41,634 bases of DNA, taken from the IMG/VR virus record IMGVR_UViG_3300031673_000158, positions 1 through 41,634 of that record; one strand, written 5' to 3'. This document shows, one piece after another, positions 13,739 through 20,242 of the stretch. How positions within the stretch are numbered: position 1 is the stretch's first letter; every line of letters starts with the position of its first letter. The notes beneath the pieces were generated by a model that was not told the origin of the DNA, made no database searches, and was given only the letters and a program-made list of their open reading frames with translations. A program made the translations under genes and the position numbers. Source of the stretch: a virus.

Positions 13739-13933
13739 TTAAATACTATCAGTGGAAGTTTTCAGGTTCTCTACATGCTCTTTGCATTTGTCTGTATCAA
13801 GAAATGTTCCCAAGTACTCCTGTCCAAAGTATAGATACCAACCTTGATTTGACCGGATGGCTTTGAACCAACCTATCTGCGTTTTATAGTTGACCTCAAA
13901 GTCTTCTTCATATATTACTTGTGTGATATCCAT
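13739..13933 (-). CDS. Hypothetical protein (64 aa)
   Basis: ATG at 13933 behind GGAGAATAAA; an earlier in-frame ATG lacks a site. Starts MDITQVIYEEDFEVNYKTQI and has aromatic beta strands (GWFKAIRSNQGWYLYFGQEY). Ends right beside promoter copy 7. Unknown function. Confidence 0.6.
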   Translation of the reverse strand: MDITQVIYEEDFEVNYKTQIGWFKAIRSNQGWYLYFGQEYLGTFLDTDKCKEHVENLKTSTDSI

Positions 13934-13934
13934 T

Positions 13935-14189
13935 TTATTCTCCATCCCAGATTTTAAATTTCTTTTGAGCGATATGCCACATGCTATCTAACTCTGCTGC
14001 ATCATGACCACCAAACAAATACTGACATTGCCAACGTATTAAAGCCGCTACTTCGAGGATAGTGCAGAAAACTGGTTTGAATTCTGGCAAAGCACAACCA
14101 TATAAATGAGTGTTATCAATATGAAGTAAATCTGTGTCCGGTTGTTTAAGAGCTATGTTCACTACTTGTTTGAATTGTTTTGCTGCCAT
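13935..14189 (-). CDS. Hypothetical protein (84 aa)
   Basis: ATG at 14189 after GGAGAAAATAAA. MAAKQFKQVVNIALKQPDTD begins a mostly helical protein with cysteines and Trp (RWQCQYLFGGHDAAELDSMW). No family recognised. Two nt from the next gene. Confidence 0.6.
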   Translation of the reverse strand: MAAKQFKQVVNIALKQPDTDLLHIDNTHLYGCALPEFKPVFCTILEVAALIRWQCQYLFGGHDAAELDSMWHIAQKKFKIWDGE

Positions 14190-14190
14190 T

Positions 14191-14442
14191 TTATTTTCTC
14201 CAAATGTGAGCCAGGAAAAGATAGATACTCTGAACGGATAATATATAAACACTGACATTGGGATCCTTTGGAGCGAAGTCGCCTCTGAATCCTTTTACAA
14301 TGCCCGTTCTACCATTGAAATCCTTGTGTCCAATGATCCGAACCAACTTACCAATCACCCAATCTAATCCTTCAATTTTTTATGTGATTTTCTTGTCTTT
14401 AGATACCTTCTTATCATTGAGGGTACCTTTGTCATGTTCCAT
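14191..14442 (-). pseudogene. KOW-like small protein interrupted by TAA
   Basis: The frame from ATG 14442 reads MEHDKGTLNDKKVSKDKKIT, then TAA (14382-14380), then KIEGLDWVIGKLVRIIGHKD followed by FNGRTGIVKGFRGDFAPKDP in the same frame, ending at 14191. The second half looks like a KOW/SH3-type barrel. The TAA sits where Lys (AAA) would fit, so a single A-to-T change is the simplest cause. The frame is open upstream of the ATG, so the true start is uncertain. Confidence 0.5.
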
Positions 14443-14507
14443 AATGTTGTTTCTAAAATCCAAGCCATGCAAAACAATATGGCAAATGCAATAATTATTT
14501 CTTTCAT
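14364..14507 (-). CDS. Small membrane-anchored basic protein (47 aa)
   Basis: ATG at 14507 follows AAAGGGTAGAAAG. Product MKEIIIAFAILFCMAWILET has one transmembrane helix and then a basic tail (RRYLKTRKSHKKLKD). It overlaps the interrupted KOW-like gene in another frame. Unknown function. Confidence 0.45.
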   Translation of the reverse strand: MKEIIIAFAILFCMAWILETTLWNMTKVPSMIRRYLKTRKSHKKLKD

Positions 14508-14585
14508 CTTTCTACCCTTTCGTAAAATTGTTAATTTGATTTTCTTTGCTCATCTCATTTTCTCTTTCATTTCAAAGCCAAAAAT

Positions 14586-14644
14586 GGGGCGGACAGGTTT
14601 CAGCATAACTATTATATAAGACTTGTTATCGCCGCCGCCGCCCC
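14586..14644 (-). other. GC-rich inverted-repeat element E3
   Basis: On the minus strand GGGGCGG (14644-14638) pairs with CCGCCCC (14592-14586) across 45 nt that include an ATAAC/GTTAT hairpin. The element follows GCGG repeats and ends in ATTTTTGG. It is far richer in GC than its surroundings and shares its ends with E1, E2, E4 and E5. Confidence 0.45.
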
Positions 14645-14660
14645 GCTGGTTCTTAAGTTT

Positions 14661-14857
14661 TCAAATAATTATAATATCAGATTTCAAACACATCTCTTTG
14701 TATGATTCGTGAGCTTCTTTTGCTTTTCTATGTTCTTCTTTTTTGTGCCTTTTCTTTTGGTATCTGCCTCAGCTTTTGCCAATCTAAATAACATTCCGAG
14801 ATTTGTGACTATTTTTACTGACCGGTATAACTTTACTCTTGCTTCATCTTCCGTCAT
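14661..14857 (-). pseudogene. Frameshifted basic helical protein
   Basis: ATG at 14857 after AAAGGAGAAAAA starts MTEDEARVKLYRSVKIVTNL. The original frame ends at 14684 after a low-complexity Lys stretch. Adding one A to an A4 run (plus T at 14750-14753) restores RHKKEEHRKAKEAHESYKEM then CLKSDIIII, ending at 14661. The restored protein of about 66 residues is a charged helix. Confidence 0.5.
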
Positions 14858-14874
14858 TTTTTCTCCTTTCACAA

Positions 14875-14934
14875 AACCGGCGAGGGCAGGTCAATGCTCT
14901 GGTCAGGGAGAATTGAAGCCGGCCCCTGCCGGTT
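14875..14934 (-). other. GC-rich hairpin element E4
   Basis: AACCGGC (14934-14928) pairs with GCCGGTT (14881-14875), extended after one mismatch by GGGGC/GCCCT; inside, TCAATTCTC/GAGCATTGA makes a further hairpin. It lies between the stop at 14939 and the AAAGGAG site of the next gene, so it is a leader hairpin for that gene. A terminator is unlikely without a U-tract. Confidence 0.5.
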
Positions 14935-14938
14935 ATTC

Positions 14939-15526
14939 CTATAACCAGTCCGGCCGATTATCCTTGATCCATTCTTGGACATTAACTGTTTCACGCTTTA
15001 CAATGTCACATGCCCAAACTTGGTACTCTTCTAATACAGCAGTCACAAACTCTTCGGCGGATTCTTTCATTCTGTCTGTGGTTTCTGTGTAACTGCCGTC
15101 TGGGTCTCCGTAATTCTCATCTAATCCCTCTATGAATCGCTCCAAGATTCCAGCAGCTTCTTTTTTTATATTGGGTTCAGTGTGAGCAAAACCACAAACC
15201 TCTATGGTCTCAGGTAGATCAATATCATCATCCATACCATCTAACATAGACTCTATTGCATCGTCCATTTCGGTATGTGTCAAACGTTCATCGTCCGCCT
15301 TACCCCATAATACTATTTTTCGTTCCATTATTTCGTTCCTTTCAAACACCGGCAGGGCGGGCAGGATTTGTCTTACGTACCGATCCAATGTATCTATTAG
15401 TATCTGGATTTCACCCATTAGGCATTCCAAATCTTCTTTTGTTTGCTCGTGGCTTACCGATTCATCAGAAAATAATCGCGTAGCAGCATCAACAGCTTCA
15501 TCAAATAATTGTCCATGGTCAGTCAT
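14939..15526 (-). CDS. Hypothetical acidic protein, probably a fusion of two genes (195 aa)
   Basis: ATG at 15526 with AAAGGAACGAAC starts MTDHGQLFDEAVDAATRLFS, a segment nearly identical to the fused N-terminus of RtcB. After VRQILPALPVFERNEI, encoded partly by GC-rich element E5, an internal ATG at 15328 with its own AAAGGAACGAA site begins MERKIVLWGKADDERLTHTE. The second half (LPETIEVCGFAHTEP; FIEGLDENYGDPDGSYTETT) resembles a separate phage protein that starts MERKxVLWG. No stop separates the two, so either one long product or two starts are possible. Function unknown. Confidence 0.6.
   Translation of the reverse strand: MTDHGQLFDEAVDAATRLFSDESVSHEQTKEDLECLMGEIQILIDTLDRYVRQILPALPVFERNEIMERKIVLWGKADDERLTHTEMDDAIESMLDGMDDDIDLPETIEVCGFAHTEPNIKKEAAGILERFIEGLDENYGDPDGSYTETTDRMKESAEEFVTAVLEEYQVWACDIVKRETVNVQEWIKDNRPDWL
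15332..15367. repeat. GC-rich repeat element E5
   Basis: Minus-strand CCTGCCCGCCCTGCCGG followed by TGTTTGAAAGGAACGAA matches the 3' part of the element before rtcB (10558-10595) with one 1-nt difference. It supplies a ribosome binding site to the internal start at 15328. Confidence 0.7.
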
Positions 15527-15543
15527 GTTCGTTCCTTTCAAAC
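15420..15543. repeat. 124-bp dispersed direct repeat, copy B
   Basis: Matches 10450-10573 with 3 mismatches. Here the repeat covers the start of the 195-aa gene and continues smoothly into protein-like sequence (MGEIQILIDTLDRY), so this is probably the ancestral copy. Confidence 0.85.
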
Positions 15544-15561
15544 TACGCTACAACCAGCTTT

Positions 15562-15798
15562 TCACCTTTTGAGTAGCCTTACACGGTTATTTTTGGAAAC
15601 AGAAGCAGGACAACACCAAAAACTATTCCAGCCTCCACTACAATCCATGCCAAGAGAAACCAAGTGTGGGCCATATCTCTGAACAATTCCGCCCGCGTAA
15701 TTCCCAATCGTCCAGGAAACTATAACGGCAACATCTCCGTCTTCCATATCACCAACCCAGATACTTTTCGATTTTTCTTTTTTCTCTAATTCAATCAT
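15562..15798 (-). CDS. Hypothetical protein (78 aa)
   Basis: ATG at 15798 behind AGGAGCAAAACA; the longer frame would cross the promoter at 15873-15847. MIELEKKEKSKSIWVGDMED starts a small beta-rich protein with Trp and Cys near the end (CSGGWNSFWCCPASVSK). First gene behind the host-type promoter. Confidence 0.6.
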   Translation of the reverse strand: MIELEKKEKSKSIWVGDMEDGDVAVIVSWTIGNYAGGIVQRYGPHLVSLGMDCSGGWNSFWCCPASVSKNNRVRLLKR

Positions 15799-15846
15799 TG
15801 TTTTGCTCCTAATCTTTAATAAATTTGTCCCATTCACACAATACCT

Positions 15847-15873
15847 ATTATACCACATTTTTTGGAAAGTCAA
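15847..15873 (-). promoter_or_regulatory. Host-type sigma-70 promoter
   Basis: TTGACT (15873-15868) and TATAAT (15852-15847) separated by 15 nt, with TG one base before the -10 (extended -10). It differs from the phage element and resembles a vegetative promoter. It could start early leftward transcription through the small genes toward the sigma-like gene. Confidence 0.55.
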
Positions 15874-15878
15874 GACAA

Positions 15879-16087
15879 TTATTCTGGTTTGATTAAAATT
15901 TTATCTTTTCCTTCTTTTACTTTTAACACCACGCCCAAGCCGCCTTAGAACTCGGAAAAATTTGACCATAATGTGAGCCGTGATATATCTTATTGTTAAT
16001 CTTTCGAAACACCTGTAACTTGGCGCCTTTAATGTCCCCACCAGTAGTTACACTAACAACCCAACCTTTTTGACAGACAGTTTCCAT
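15879..16087 (-). pseudogene. Frameshifted small protein
   Basis: ATG at 16087 after GGAGGTTAAA starts METVCQKGWVVSVTTGGDIK and reads FPSSKAAWA before ending WC-stop at 15923. The -1 frame from 15932 continues VVLKVKEGKDKILIKPE to 15879. A single missing base in GGGCG would restore a 68-residue protein. It is the first gene behind promoter copy 8. Confidence 0.55.
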
Positions 16088-16105
16088 TTTAACCTCCAAC
16101 CTAAT

Positions 16106-16150
16106 TGATTCCTTATACTTAAATTATAAAATACTTTGGAAGGAATACAA
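16106..16150 (-). promoter_or_regulatory. Phage promoter element, copy 8
   Basis: TTGTAT at 16150-16145, TATAAT at 16128-16123, 16-nt spacer, then TTTAAGTATAAGGAAT. Confidence 0.85.
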
Positions 16151-16226
16151 GAACCAAATTAAATTATTTTATCGCCGGGGACCATTTGTAGATTTTTCTA
16201 GGAAATCTTAACCTTTTTACATAGGA

Positions 16227-16430
16227 TCACCGCTTTAAAATACTTGCTTGATAAATACCCGATCTGTGTACCACAATTAAAAATTCTCTTGTTTTAGGAC
16301 GGGTGTATTCATCAATAGTTAAATCCACCTTATTTTCAATCATTGCTTGCAAAGCTAATTTAGCCAAGTGTTCATAAGCTTTATTTACATCATCAACTGT
16401 AACATTATTTGTTTCAGACTTCTGGAACAT
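16227..16430 (-). CDS. Hypothetical protein (67 aa)
   Basis: ATG at 16430 after AAAGGGAAAAAG. MFQKSETNNVTVDDVNKAYE begins a helical, soluble protein ending in a beta segment (REFLIVVHRSGIYQASIL). Function unknown. Last gene of the unit from promoter copy 9. Confidence 0.55.
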   Translation of the reverse strand: MFQKSETNNVTVDDVNKAYEHLAKLALQAMIENKVDLTIDEYTRPKTREFLIVVHRSGIYQASILKR

Positions 16431-16481
16431 CTTTTTCCCTTTCTATTCCAAGGTTTATTTACCATTTCCTGAATTTTTGGT

Positions 16482-16532
16482 CTAGTACAACATTCCAACC
16501 AGTAAACAAATCGTAATTAATGTCTTCTTCAT
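16482..16532 (-). pseudogene. Probable broken lipoprotein gene
   Basis: ATG at 16532 after GGGGTAGG reads MKKTLITICLLVGMLY and stops. Deleting one A in GGAATG would give ...CLLVGC-CTRPKIQEMVNKPW, a classic lipobox (L-x-G-C) with a polar continuation. The repaired end is unclear because it runs into the next gene. Confidence 0.3.
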
Positions 16533-16542
16533 CCTACCCCAA

Positions 16543-16647
16543 TTAAATTTTAGAAATAAACACACTTAAATAAACAATGTCTGCTACAAATGCAGACAGT
16601 ATTACCACCACCAAACATATACTCAAAAATGTAGTTAATGCCTTCAT
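16543..16647 (-). CDS. Small membrane peptide (34 aa)
   Basis: ATG at 16647 after GAGGTAAGAA. MKALTTFLSICLVVVILSAF then VADIVYLSVFISKI: one or two hydrophobic helices. Sits between two lipoprotein-like genes, suggesting an envelope-directed block. Confidence 0.5.
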   Translation of the reverse strand: MKALTTFLSICLVVVILSAFVADIVYLSVFISKI

Positions 16648-16650
16648 TTC

Positions 16651-16887
16651 TTACCTCACATTCTGATAAAAGTTATGAGGATAATTCATGGTAAGTAAAC
16701 AACCTAACTGTGCCGGCCAATCCTCATGTAAAACTGGACTACAGCATTTTCCAATTGTACTGTCCACGATTTTATCACTTTTGCTGATTGTACAACAACC
16801 ACTTCCTGACAGTGCTATTATGGTCAACACCACGACTATCAACAGCACTGTTAACTTATTTGTAATTGATAACTTTTCCAAATTCAT
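16651..16887 (-). CDS. Putative lipoprotein (78 aa)
   Basis: ATG at 16887 after AGAGGAGAAACAAG. A basic start and hydrophobic core (MNLEKLSITNKLTVLLIVVV, LTIIALSGSG) precede CCTISK, a reasonable lipobox with Cys lipidation. The mature part has several more cysteines (GKCCSPVLHEDWPAQLGC). First gene behind promoter copy 9. A role in superinfection exclusion is conceivable but not shown. Confidence 0.55.
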   Translation of the reverse strand: MNLEKLSITNKLTVLLIVVVLTIIALSGSGCCTISKSDKIVDSTIGKCCSPVLHEDWPAQLGCLLTMNYPHNFYQNVR

Positions 16888-16921
16888 CTTGTTTCTCCTC
16901 TAACTAAAGTAACATTTCTTT

Positions 16922-16965
16922 CTGCCCCATAGTTATATTATAATGTATTTTGAAAGAAATACAAA
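16922..16965 (-). promoter_or_regulatory. Phage promoter element, copy 9
   Basis: TTTGTAT at 16965-16959, TATAAT at 16942-16937, 16-nt spacer. The downstream part diverges (ATAACTATGGGG). It is the leftward promoter at the divergence point. Confidence 0.75.
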
Positions 16966-16984
16966 TAAAATAAAAATTTTCTTA

Positions 16985-17139
16985 AACTAAATAAATAAAC
17001 ACAGTTAGAGAGGTACTGTTGGTATAATTATAACATAGGGTTGTAAAGATGGTTGATTAGAAAAAGGAATACCCACGACCACTTTTACTTATAAATGAAT
17101 AATTCTGAACTAGGTTGAAAATGAAAGTATAATAAAGGT
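16985..17139. promoter_or_regulatory. Divergent intergenic control region
   Basis: This AT-rich gap separates leftward and rightward genes. It holds an extended -10 TGGTATAAT (17020-17028) within the near-palindrome GGTATAATTATAAC, and a second TATAAT at 17128-17133 placed so that transcription would begin at or next to the NADAR ATG (17140). No clear -35 is visible for either. It probably contains the rightward early promoter and its operator. Confidence 0.4.
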
Positions 17140-17775
17140 ATGGAAGACATAATACAATTTTGCCATGAATATGAATTTTTGAGTAACTTCTATCCCTCTG
17201 AATTTACTTGGGAGAATAATCAGTGGCCCACAGTTGAACATGCTTTCCAGGCAGCAAAAACTTTGGACCCTCAAGCTCAAAAAGAAATCAGAGAAGTTGT
17301 GATGCCGGGTGATGCAAAAAGACTTGGAAGAACTGTTAAACTCCGGGATGACTGGGAGGAGATAAAGATTTCAATAATGACTGAACTTGTTTTGGAGAAG
17401 TTTGATCAAAATCCTTTATTAATGGATAAGTTATTGGATACTCAAAATGCAAAGCTCATAGAAGGAAACTGTTGGCATGATAACATCTGGGGAGATTGCT
17501 TTTGTAATAAATGTTCCCGGCGAATAGGTCAGAACTGGTTAGGTACCATTTTAATGGAAGTTAGAAACATAACAAGAGAACAGAATTTAAGAGAAGCAGT
17601 ACGGGTGTATATTGAAGCCAAAGTAAAATTGACACTTTGTATGCAGGAACATTTTCGCCAAGTTTGCCATCCATGTAGGGAGTACGCAAGGTGTTTAGTA
17701 TATGCTGGATATGTTGAGACTTGGATGAACTTGCAGAAAGCGTATAAGATAGAGGATGTGGTGGAGAAGGAGTAG
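17140..17775 (+). CDS. NADAR (YbiA-like) domain protein with C-terminal extension (211 aa)
   Basis: NADAR fold: EYEFLSNFYPSEFTW (10-24), WPTVEHAFQAAKT (29-41), GDAKRLGR (57-64), and LLDTQNAKLIEGNCWHDNIW (about 96-115) followed by WLGTILMEVR. Family members hydrolyse N-glycosidic bonds of nucleotide-like substrates, and some remove ADP-ribose from guanine in DNA, acting as antidotes to DarT-type toxins. Residues about 150-211 are an extra helical, Cys-containing domain (CMQEHFRQVCHPCREYARC) of unknown role. It is the first rightward gene and its start nearly coincides with a predicted transcription start. Confidence 0.8.
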   Translation: MEDIIQFCHEYEFLSNFYPSEFTWENNQWPTVEHAFQAAKTLDPQAQKEIREVVMPGDAKRLGRTVKLRDDWEEIKISIMTELVLEKFDQNPLLMDKLLDTQNAKLIEGNCWHDNIWGDCFCNKCSRRIGQNWLGTILMEVRNITREQNLREAVRVYIEAKVKLTLCMQEHFRQVCHPCREYARCLVYAGYVETWMNLQKAYKIEDVVEKE

Positions 17776-17777
17776 TA

Positions 17778-19133
17778 ATGACTAACAACAAAAATGAAAA
17801 CAAGGTAACTTTCTTGGTATTGAGAGATATTTTTCTACAAGATCCCGACCTCAAAAAATTCAAAGGATATACCGCTAGAGTTCTGTGGGCATTGATTGAT
17901 TTTTATGATAAATTAAAAGGCAAACCCGGATGTTGGGCATCCAATCAAACCCTGCGTACCTTTCTTGGTGTATCTGAAGAAACACTTCGTGCAAATCTAA
18001 GAGTACTGGAAAAGTTGGGAAAAATATACAAAGAGGGTGAAGGAAACAACAGAGTATATTATTCCAATTTTGATTTGAATACAGAGAAACCTAAATTAAA
18101 TGGTTTAGATACAGAGGAACTCGGTACAGAGGAACTAGCATCTGGTACAGAGGAACTAGCATCTGGTACAGAGGAACTAGCATCTGGTACAGAGGAACTA
18201 GCATCTGGTACAGATAATCCGGGGTTATATAATAATAAAAGAAAAGAATATAATATAAAAGAAAAAGAAAAAGATATTCTTTCCTCTGATAAGACATCAG
18301 AGGTTACTTCTTCTAAAATAAAAATTCTAGGAGAAGAATCTGAACCATACTTAATAGCCAGCTATTTACGAGCGCTTGTTTTGAAAAAATATCCAAAGTA
18401 TGATTTTACAAGATGTCAAAATAAAATTTACTTAAAGAATAAACTTCAAAAATGTGCTCGATCAATTGATCTTATGATTAGAATTGACAAAAGACCTCCC
18501 GCTGAAATTATTGAAGTTATTGAGTGGGCTCAAAATGATGAGTTCTGGTGTAAAAATATTTTATCCGCTGACAAGTTAAGAATTCAGTATGATAGATTGC
18601 TCATTGCCATGCTTCCAAAAAATGGTTCGAAAGAAAAGCAAATAGTGTTAATTCATGATCCAAGACCAGATATTACAGAAAAAATTGAAGGTCAATATCG
18701 GCGTTTTATGGGAGGTAACTATGTAGCTTCAACTGCAGATCGAAACAATTTTATTGAAACCACTAAAATCATGCTTGAGAAACTCGGGCCCAAGCCCCCG
18801 GCAGATCACGTAGACGCCCTGTTGGATGATATTGTTCTAACTTTACGAGAGGTGTACTCAAATAAAGGCGGTGTGGTTTATCCTAAAATGTTTTGCTCTG
18901 ACCATACCTGGAATAAATTGCTGCCTCAAATTCTTACAAATATGGGATGTCCCATGCAGATGGCGTATGCTTATGATTCACAATCCCTTAAGGAGTTTGA
19001 TGGTGTAGTAGCTGAGGAAGAACAGCTAACAAAAGATATTAAAAGAAATATGGGGAGGCAGAATCCAGAGTCACCTAAATCTGTTGGCGATGATGACTGC
19101 CCGGAACTTGATTATATAAACAATGTTGAATGA
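17778..19133 (+). CDS. Replication initiation protein with N-terminal winged helix and internal iterons (451 aa)
   Basis: Residues 10-105 form a winged helix-turn-helix typical of phage replication proteins (ARVLWALIDFYDKLKGKPGC, WASNQTLRTFLGVSEETLRA, NLRVLEKLGKIYKEGEG). A linker follows with four perfect GTEELAS repeats encoded by 21-bp DNA repeats, then a charged stretch and a helical C-terminal domain (about 190-440) that could load the helicase, as lambda O or DnaD-like proteins do. It sits just right of the divergence point. Starts 2 nt after the NADAR stop, with GGAGAAGGAG. Confidence 0.65.
   Translation: MTNNKNENKVTFLVLRDIFLQDPDLKKFKGYTARVLWALIDFYDKLKGKPGCWASNQTLRTFLGVSEETLRANLRVLEKLGKIYKEGEGNNRVYYSNFDLNTEKPKLNGLDTEELGTEELASGTEELASGTEELASGTEELASGTDNPGLYNNKRKEYNIKEKEKDILSSDKTSEVTSSKIKILGEESEPYLIASYLRALVLKKYPKYDFTRCQNKIYLKNKLQKCARSIDLMIRIDKRPPAEIIEVIEWAQNDEFWCKNILSADKLRIQYDRLLIAMLPKNGSKEKQIVLIHDPRPDITEKIEGQYRRFMGGNYVASTADRNNFIETTKIMLEKLGPKPPADHVDALLDDIVLTLREVYSNKGGVVYPKMFCSDHTWNKLLPQILTNMGCPMQMAYAYDSQSLKEFDGVVAEEEQLTKDIKRNMGRQNPESPKSVGDDDCPELDYINNVE
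18123..18214 (+). repeat. Four 21-bp iterons inside the initiator gene (candidate origin)
   Basis: Units at 18123-18143, 18144-18164, 18165-18185 and 18186-18206 are identical (GGTACAGAGGAACTAGCATC plus T), followed by a partial copy (18207-18214) and preceded by a degenerate one (about 18109-18121). Perfect conservation at silent positions, unlike the 24-bp repeat elsewhere, suggests the DNA itself is selected or recently expanded. Arrangement matches iterons bound by lambda O. Confidence 0.7.
18215..18290 (+). other. A/purine-rich tract beside iterons (candidate unwinding element)
   Basis: Directly after the iterons, 18226-18275 is almost entirely A, T and G with runs such as AATAATAAAAGAAAAGAATA and AAAAGAAAAAGAAAAAGAT. 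In lambda the equivalent strand-asymmetric AT-rich segment next to the iterons is where the origin melts. It encodes only low-complexity residues (NNKRKEYNIKEKEKD). Confidence 0.55.
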
Positions 19134-19141
19134 GGATAATC

Positions 19142-19486
19142 ATGTCTTATGCTGAAGTATTAAAAGATCCACGTTGGCAAAAGAAATGACTTAAAATACT
19201 TGAACGGGATAACTGGGAATGCACTTCCTGTGGTAATGGTACTAAAACACTACATGTGCACCACAGGGTGTATGATGTAGATGGTACTCCTTGGGATATC
19301 CCAGATGAGCTGCCTGTAACTTTGTGTGAAACTTGCCATACAGAGGAGTACGAGCAAGGTAAGATTCAAGCGGCCAGGTTACTAAAACTTTGTAAATCCT
19401 GTCTTTTGTCACATGAGATGCACGAGTTATCTCAGGTGCTCAGTCAATACGGTTTAAGTTCAGATTCTAAAATTTTGGTAACGTGA
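19142..19486 (+). pseudogene. HNH endonuclease-like gene with in-frame TGA
   Basis: ATG at 19142 (TGAGGATAATC) gives MSYAEVLKDPRWQKK, then TGA (19187-19189), then in the same frame LKILERDNWECTSCGNGTKT, LHVHHRVYDVDGTPWDIPDE and LPVTLCETCHTEEYEQGK. CxxC, HVHH and CxxCH form a typical HNH/zinc module. Related proteins have Arg at the TGA position (KKRLKILERD), so AGA to TGA is the simplest change. The UGAC context is leaky, so low-level readthrough is possible. The 115-codon frame is otherwise intact. Confidence 0.65.
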
Positions 19487-19602
19487 GATGGTTATTTAAT
19501 AATATGAATGAAATTCTTCATGATGAGTCTGTTTTTGAGGAACTTAGGAGGAGTTTACACGCTACTCAAGTACTAAGACATAGTTGTCGTAGAAAGATTT
19601 AA
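19483..19602 (+). CDS. Small protein with GTG start (39 aa)
   Basis: GTG at 19483 overlaps the HNH stop (GTGA), implying coupled translation. Product MRWLFNNMNEILHDESVFEE then LRRSLHATQVLRHSCRRKI is a charged helix. An internal ATG at 19504 has no site. It ends at the first base pairs of promoter copy 10. Confidence 0.4.
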   Translation: MRWLFNNMNEILHDESVFEELRRSLHATQVLRHSCRRKI

Positions 19603-19648
19603 TTTGTATTTCTTTCAAAGTATTATATACTTTAAATATAAGGAATAT
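19603..19648 (+). promoter_or_regulatory. Phage promoter element, copy 10
   Basis: TTTGTAT at 19603-19609, TATACT at 19626-19631, 16-nt spacer, then TTAAATATAAGGAAT. First rightward copy. Confidence 0.85.
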
Positions 19649-19671
19649 CAATTATATTTATTGGAGATGAA

Positions 19672-19982
19672 ATGAAAATATTAATGAAAAAAGTATTGGC
19701 GGTTCTGGGTGTTATCCTACTAGTAGTAGGATCACCGTGTGTGCCGGATAAACCTATAGATGTTTCTAATTGGGACGATGCCGGAACAGTCGTGTCAGTA
19801 AAGTGTATCAACGGCAACTGGTCTACAGAATTCAAACAGAATTAATAACTACACGTGGTGTATACTTATTTTTTGGGTATTTATCTTGTGACTTTGGCAC
19901 AAAAGTTTTACGCAGTCCCAGTGCACACTATGTAGCTATAAATACGAATGGCAATAACTGGTTAATTAAAGAGTTACTTTGA
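19672..19982 (+). pseudogene. Frameshifted secreted or membrane-anchored protein
   Basis: ATG at 19672 after GGAGATGAA starts with a signal-anchor (MKILMKKVLAVLGVILLVVG) and reads to TEFKQN, stopping at 19845. Adding one A at 19834-19836 gives TELITTRGVYLFFGYLSCDF then GTKVLRSPSAHYVAINTNGN and NWLIKELL, ending at 19982. The restored protein of about 103 residues would be anchored with an extracytoplasmic beta-rich domain. Confidence 0.6.
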
Positions 19983-20028
19983 GAGAATTAAATACAAGAT
20001 AGTAACTAATAGTGTTTAAGAGGTATTT

Positions 20029-20241
20029 ATGAAAAAGAAACAGAGTAACCAATTCGGTTGGGTTCTGAAAACGAAGGTCGAGCCAAAGGAGCTTGGGGAT
20101 GATCAGTGTCGGTTAATAGGGCATGCCAGAGTTTTTACCACTCGTAAAGAAGCTCGAAAATTGAAAAGAGATGACGAGTTAGTTTGTAAAGTTGAGTTAT
20201 CTAAAAACGGCAAAGCAAAGAAAATAATTGGGAGGGGTTAA
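20029..20241 (+). CDS. Small basic GWV-family protein (70 aa), paralogue of the gene at 4393
   Basis: ATG at 20029 after GAGGTATTT. MKKKQSNQFGWVLKTKVEPK ... RVFTTRKEARKLKRDDELVC ... KVELSKNGKAKKIIG parallels the minus-arm gene at 4393-4602 in order and spacing of motifs. The basic C-terminal KxGKAKK could contact nucleic acid. Function unknown. Confidence 0.65.
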   Translation: MKKKQSNQFGWVLKTKVEPKELGDDQCRLIGHARVFTTRKEARKLKRDDELVCKVELSKNGKAKKIIGRG

Positions 20242-20242
20242 A

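Noticed and set aside
18123-18214. 21-bp repeats as a CRISPR array
   Set aside because: The repeats are directly adjacent with no spacers and encode in-frame GTEELAS, so they are tandem iterons, not CRISPR.
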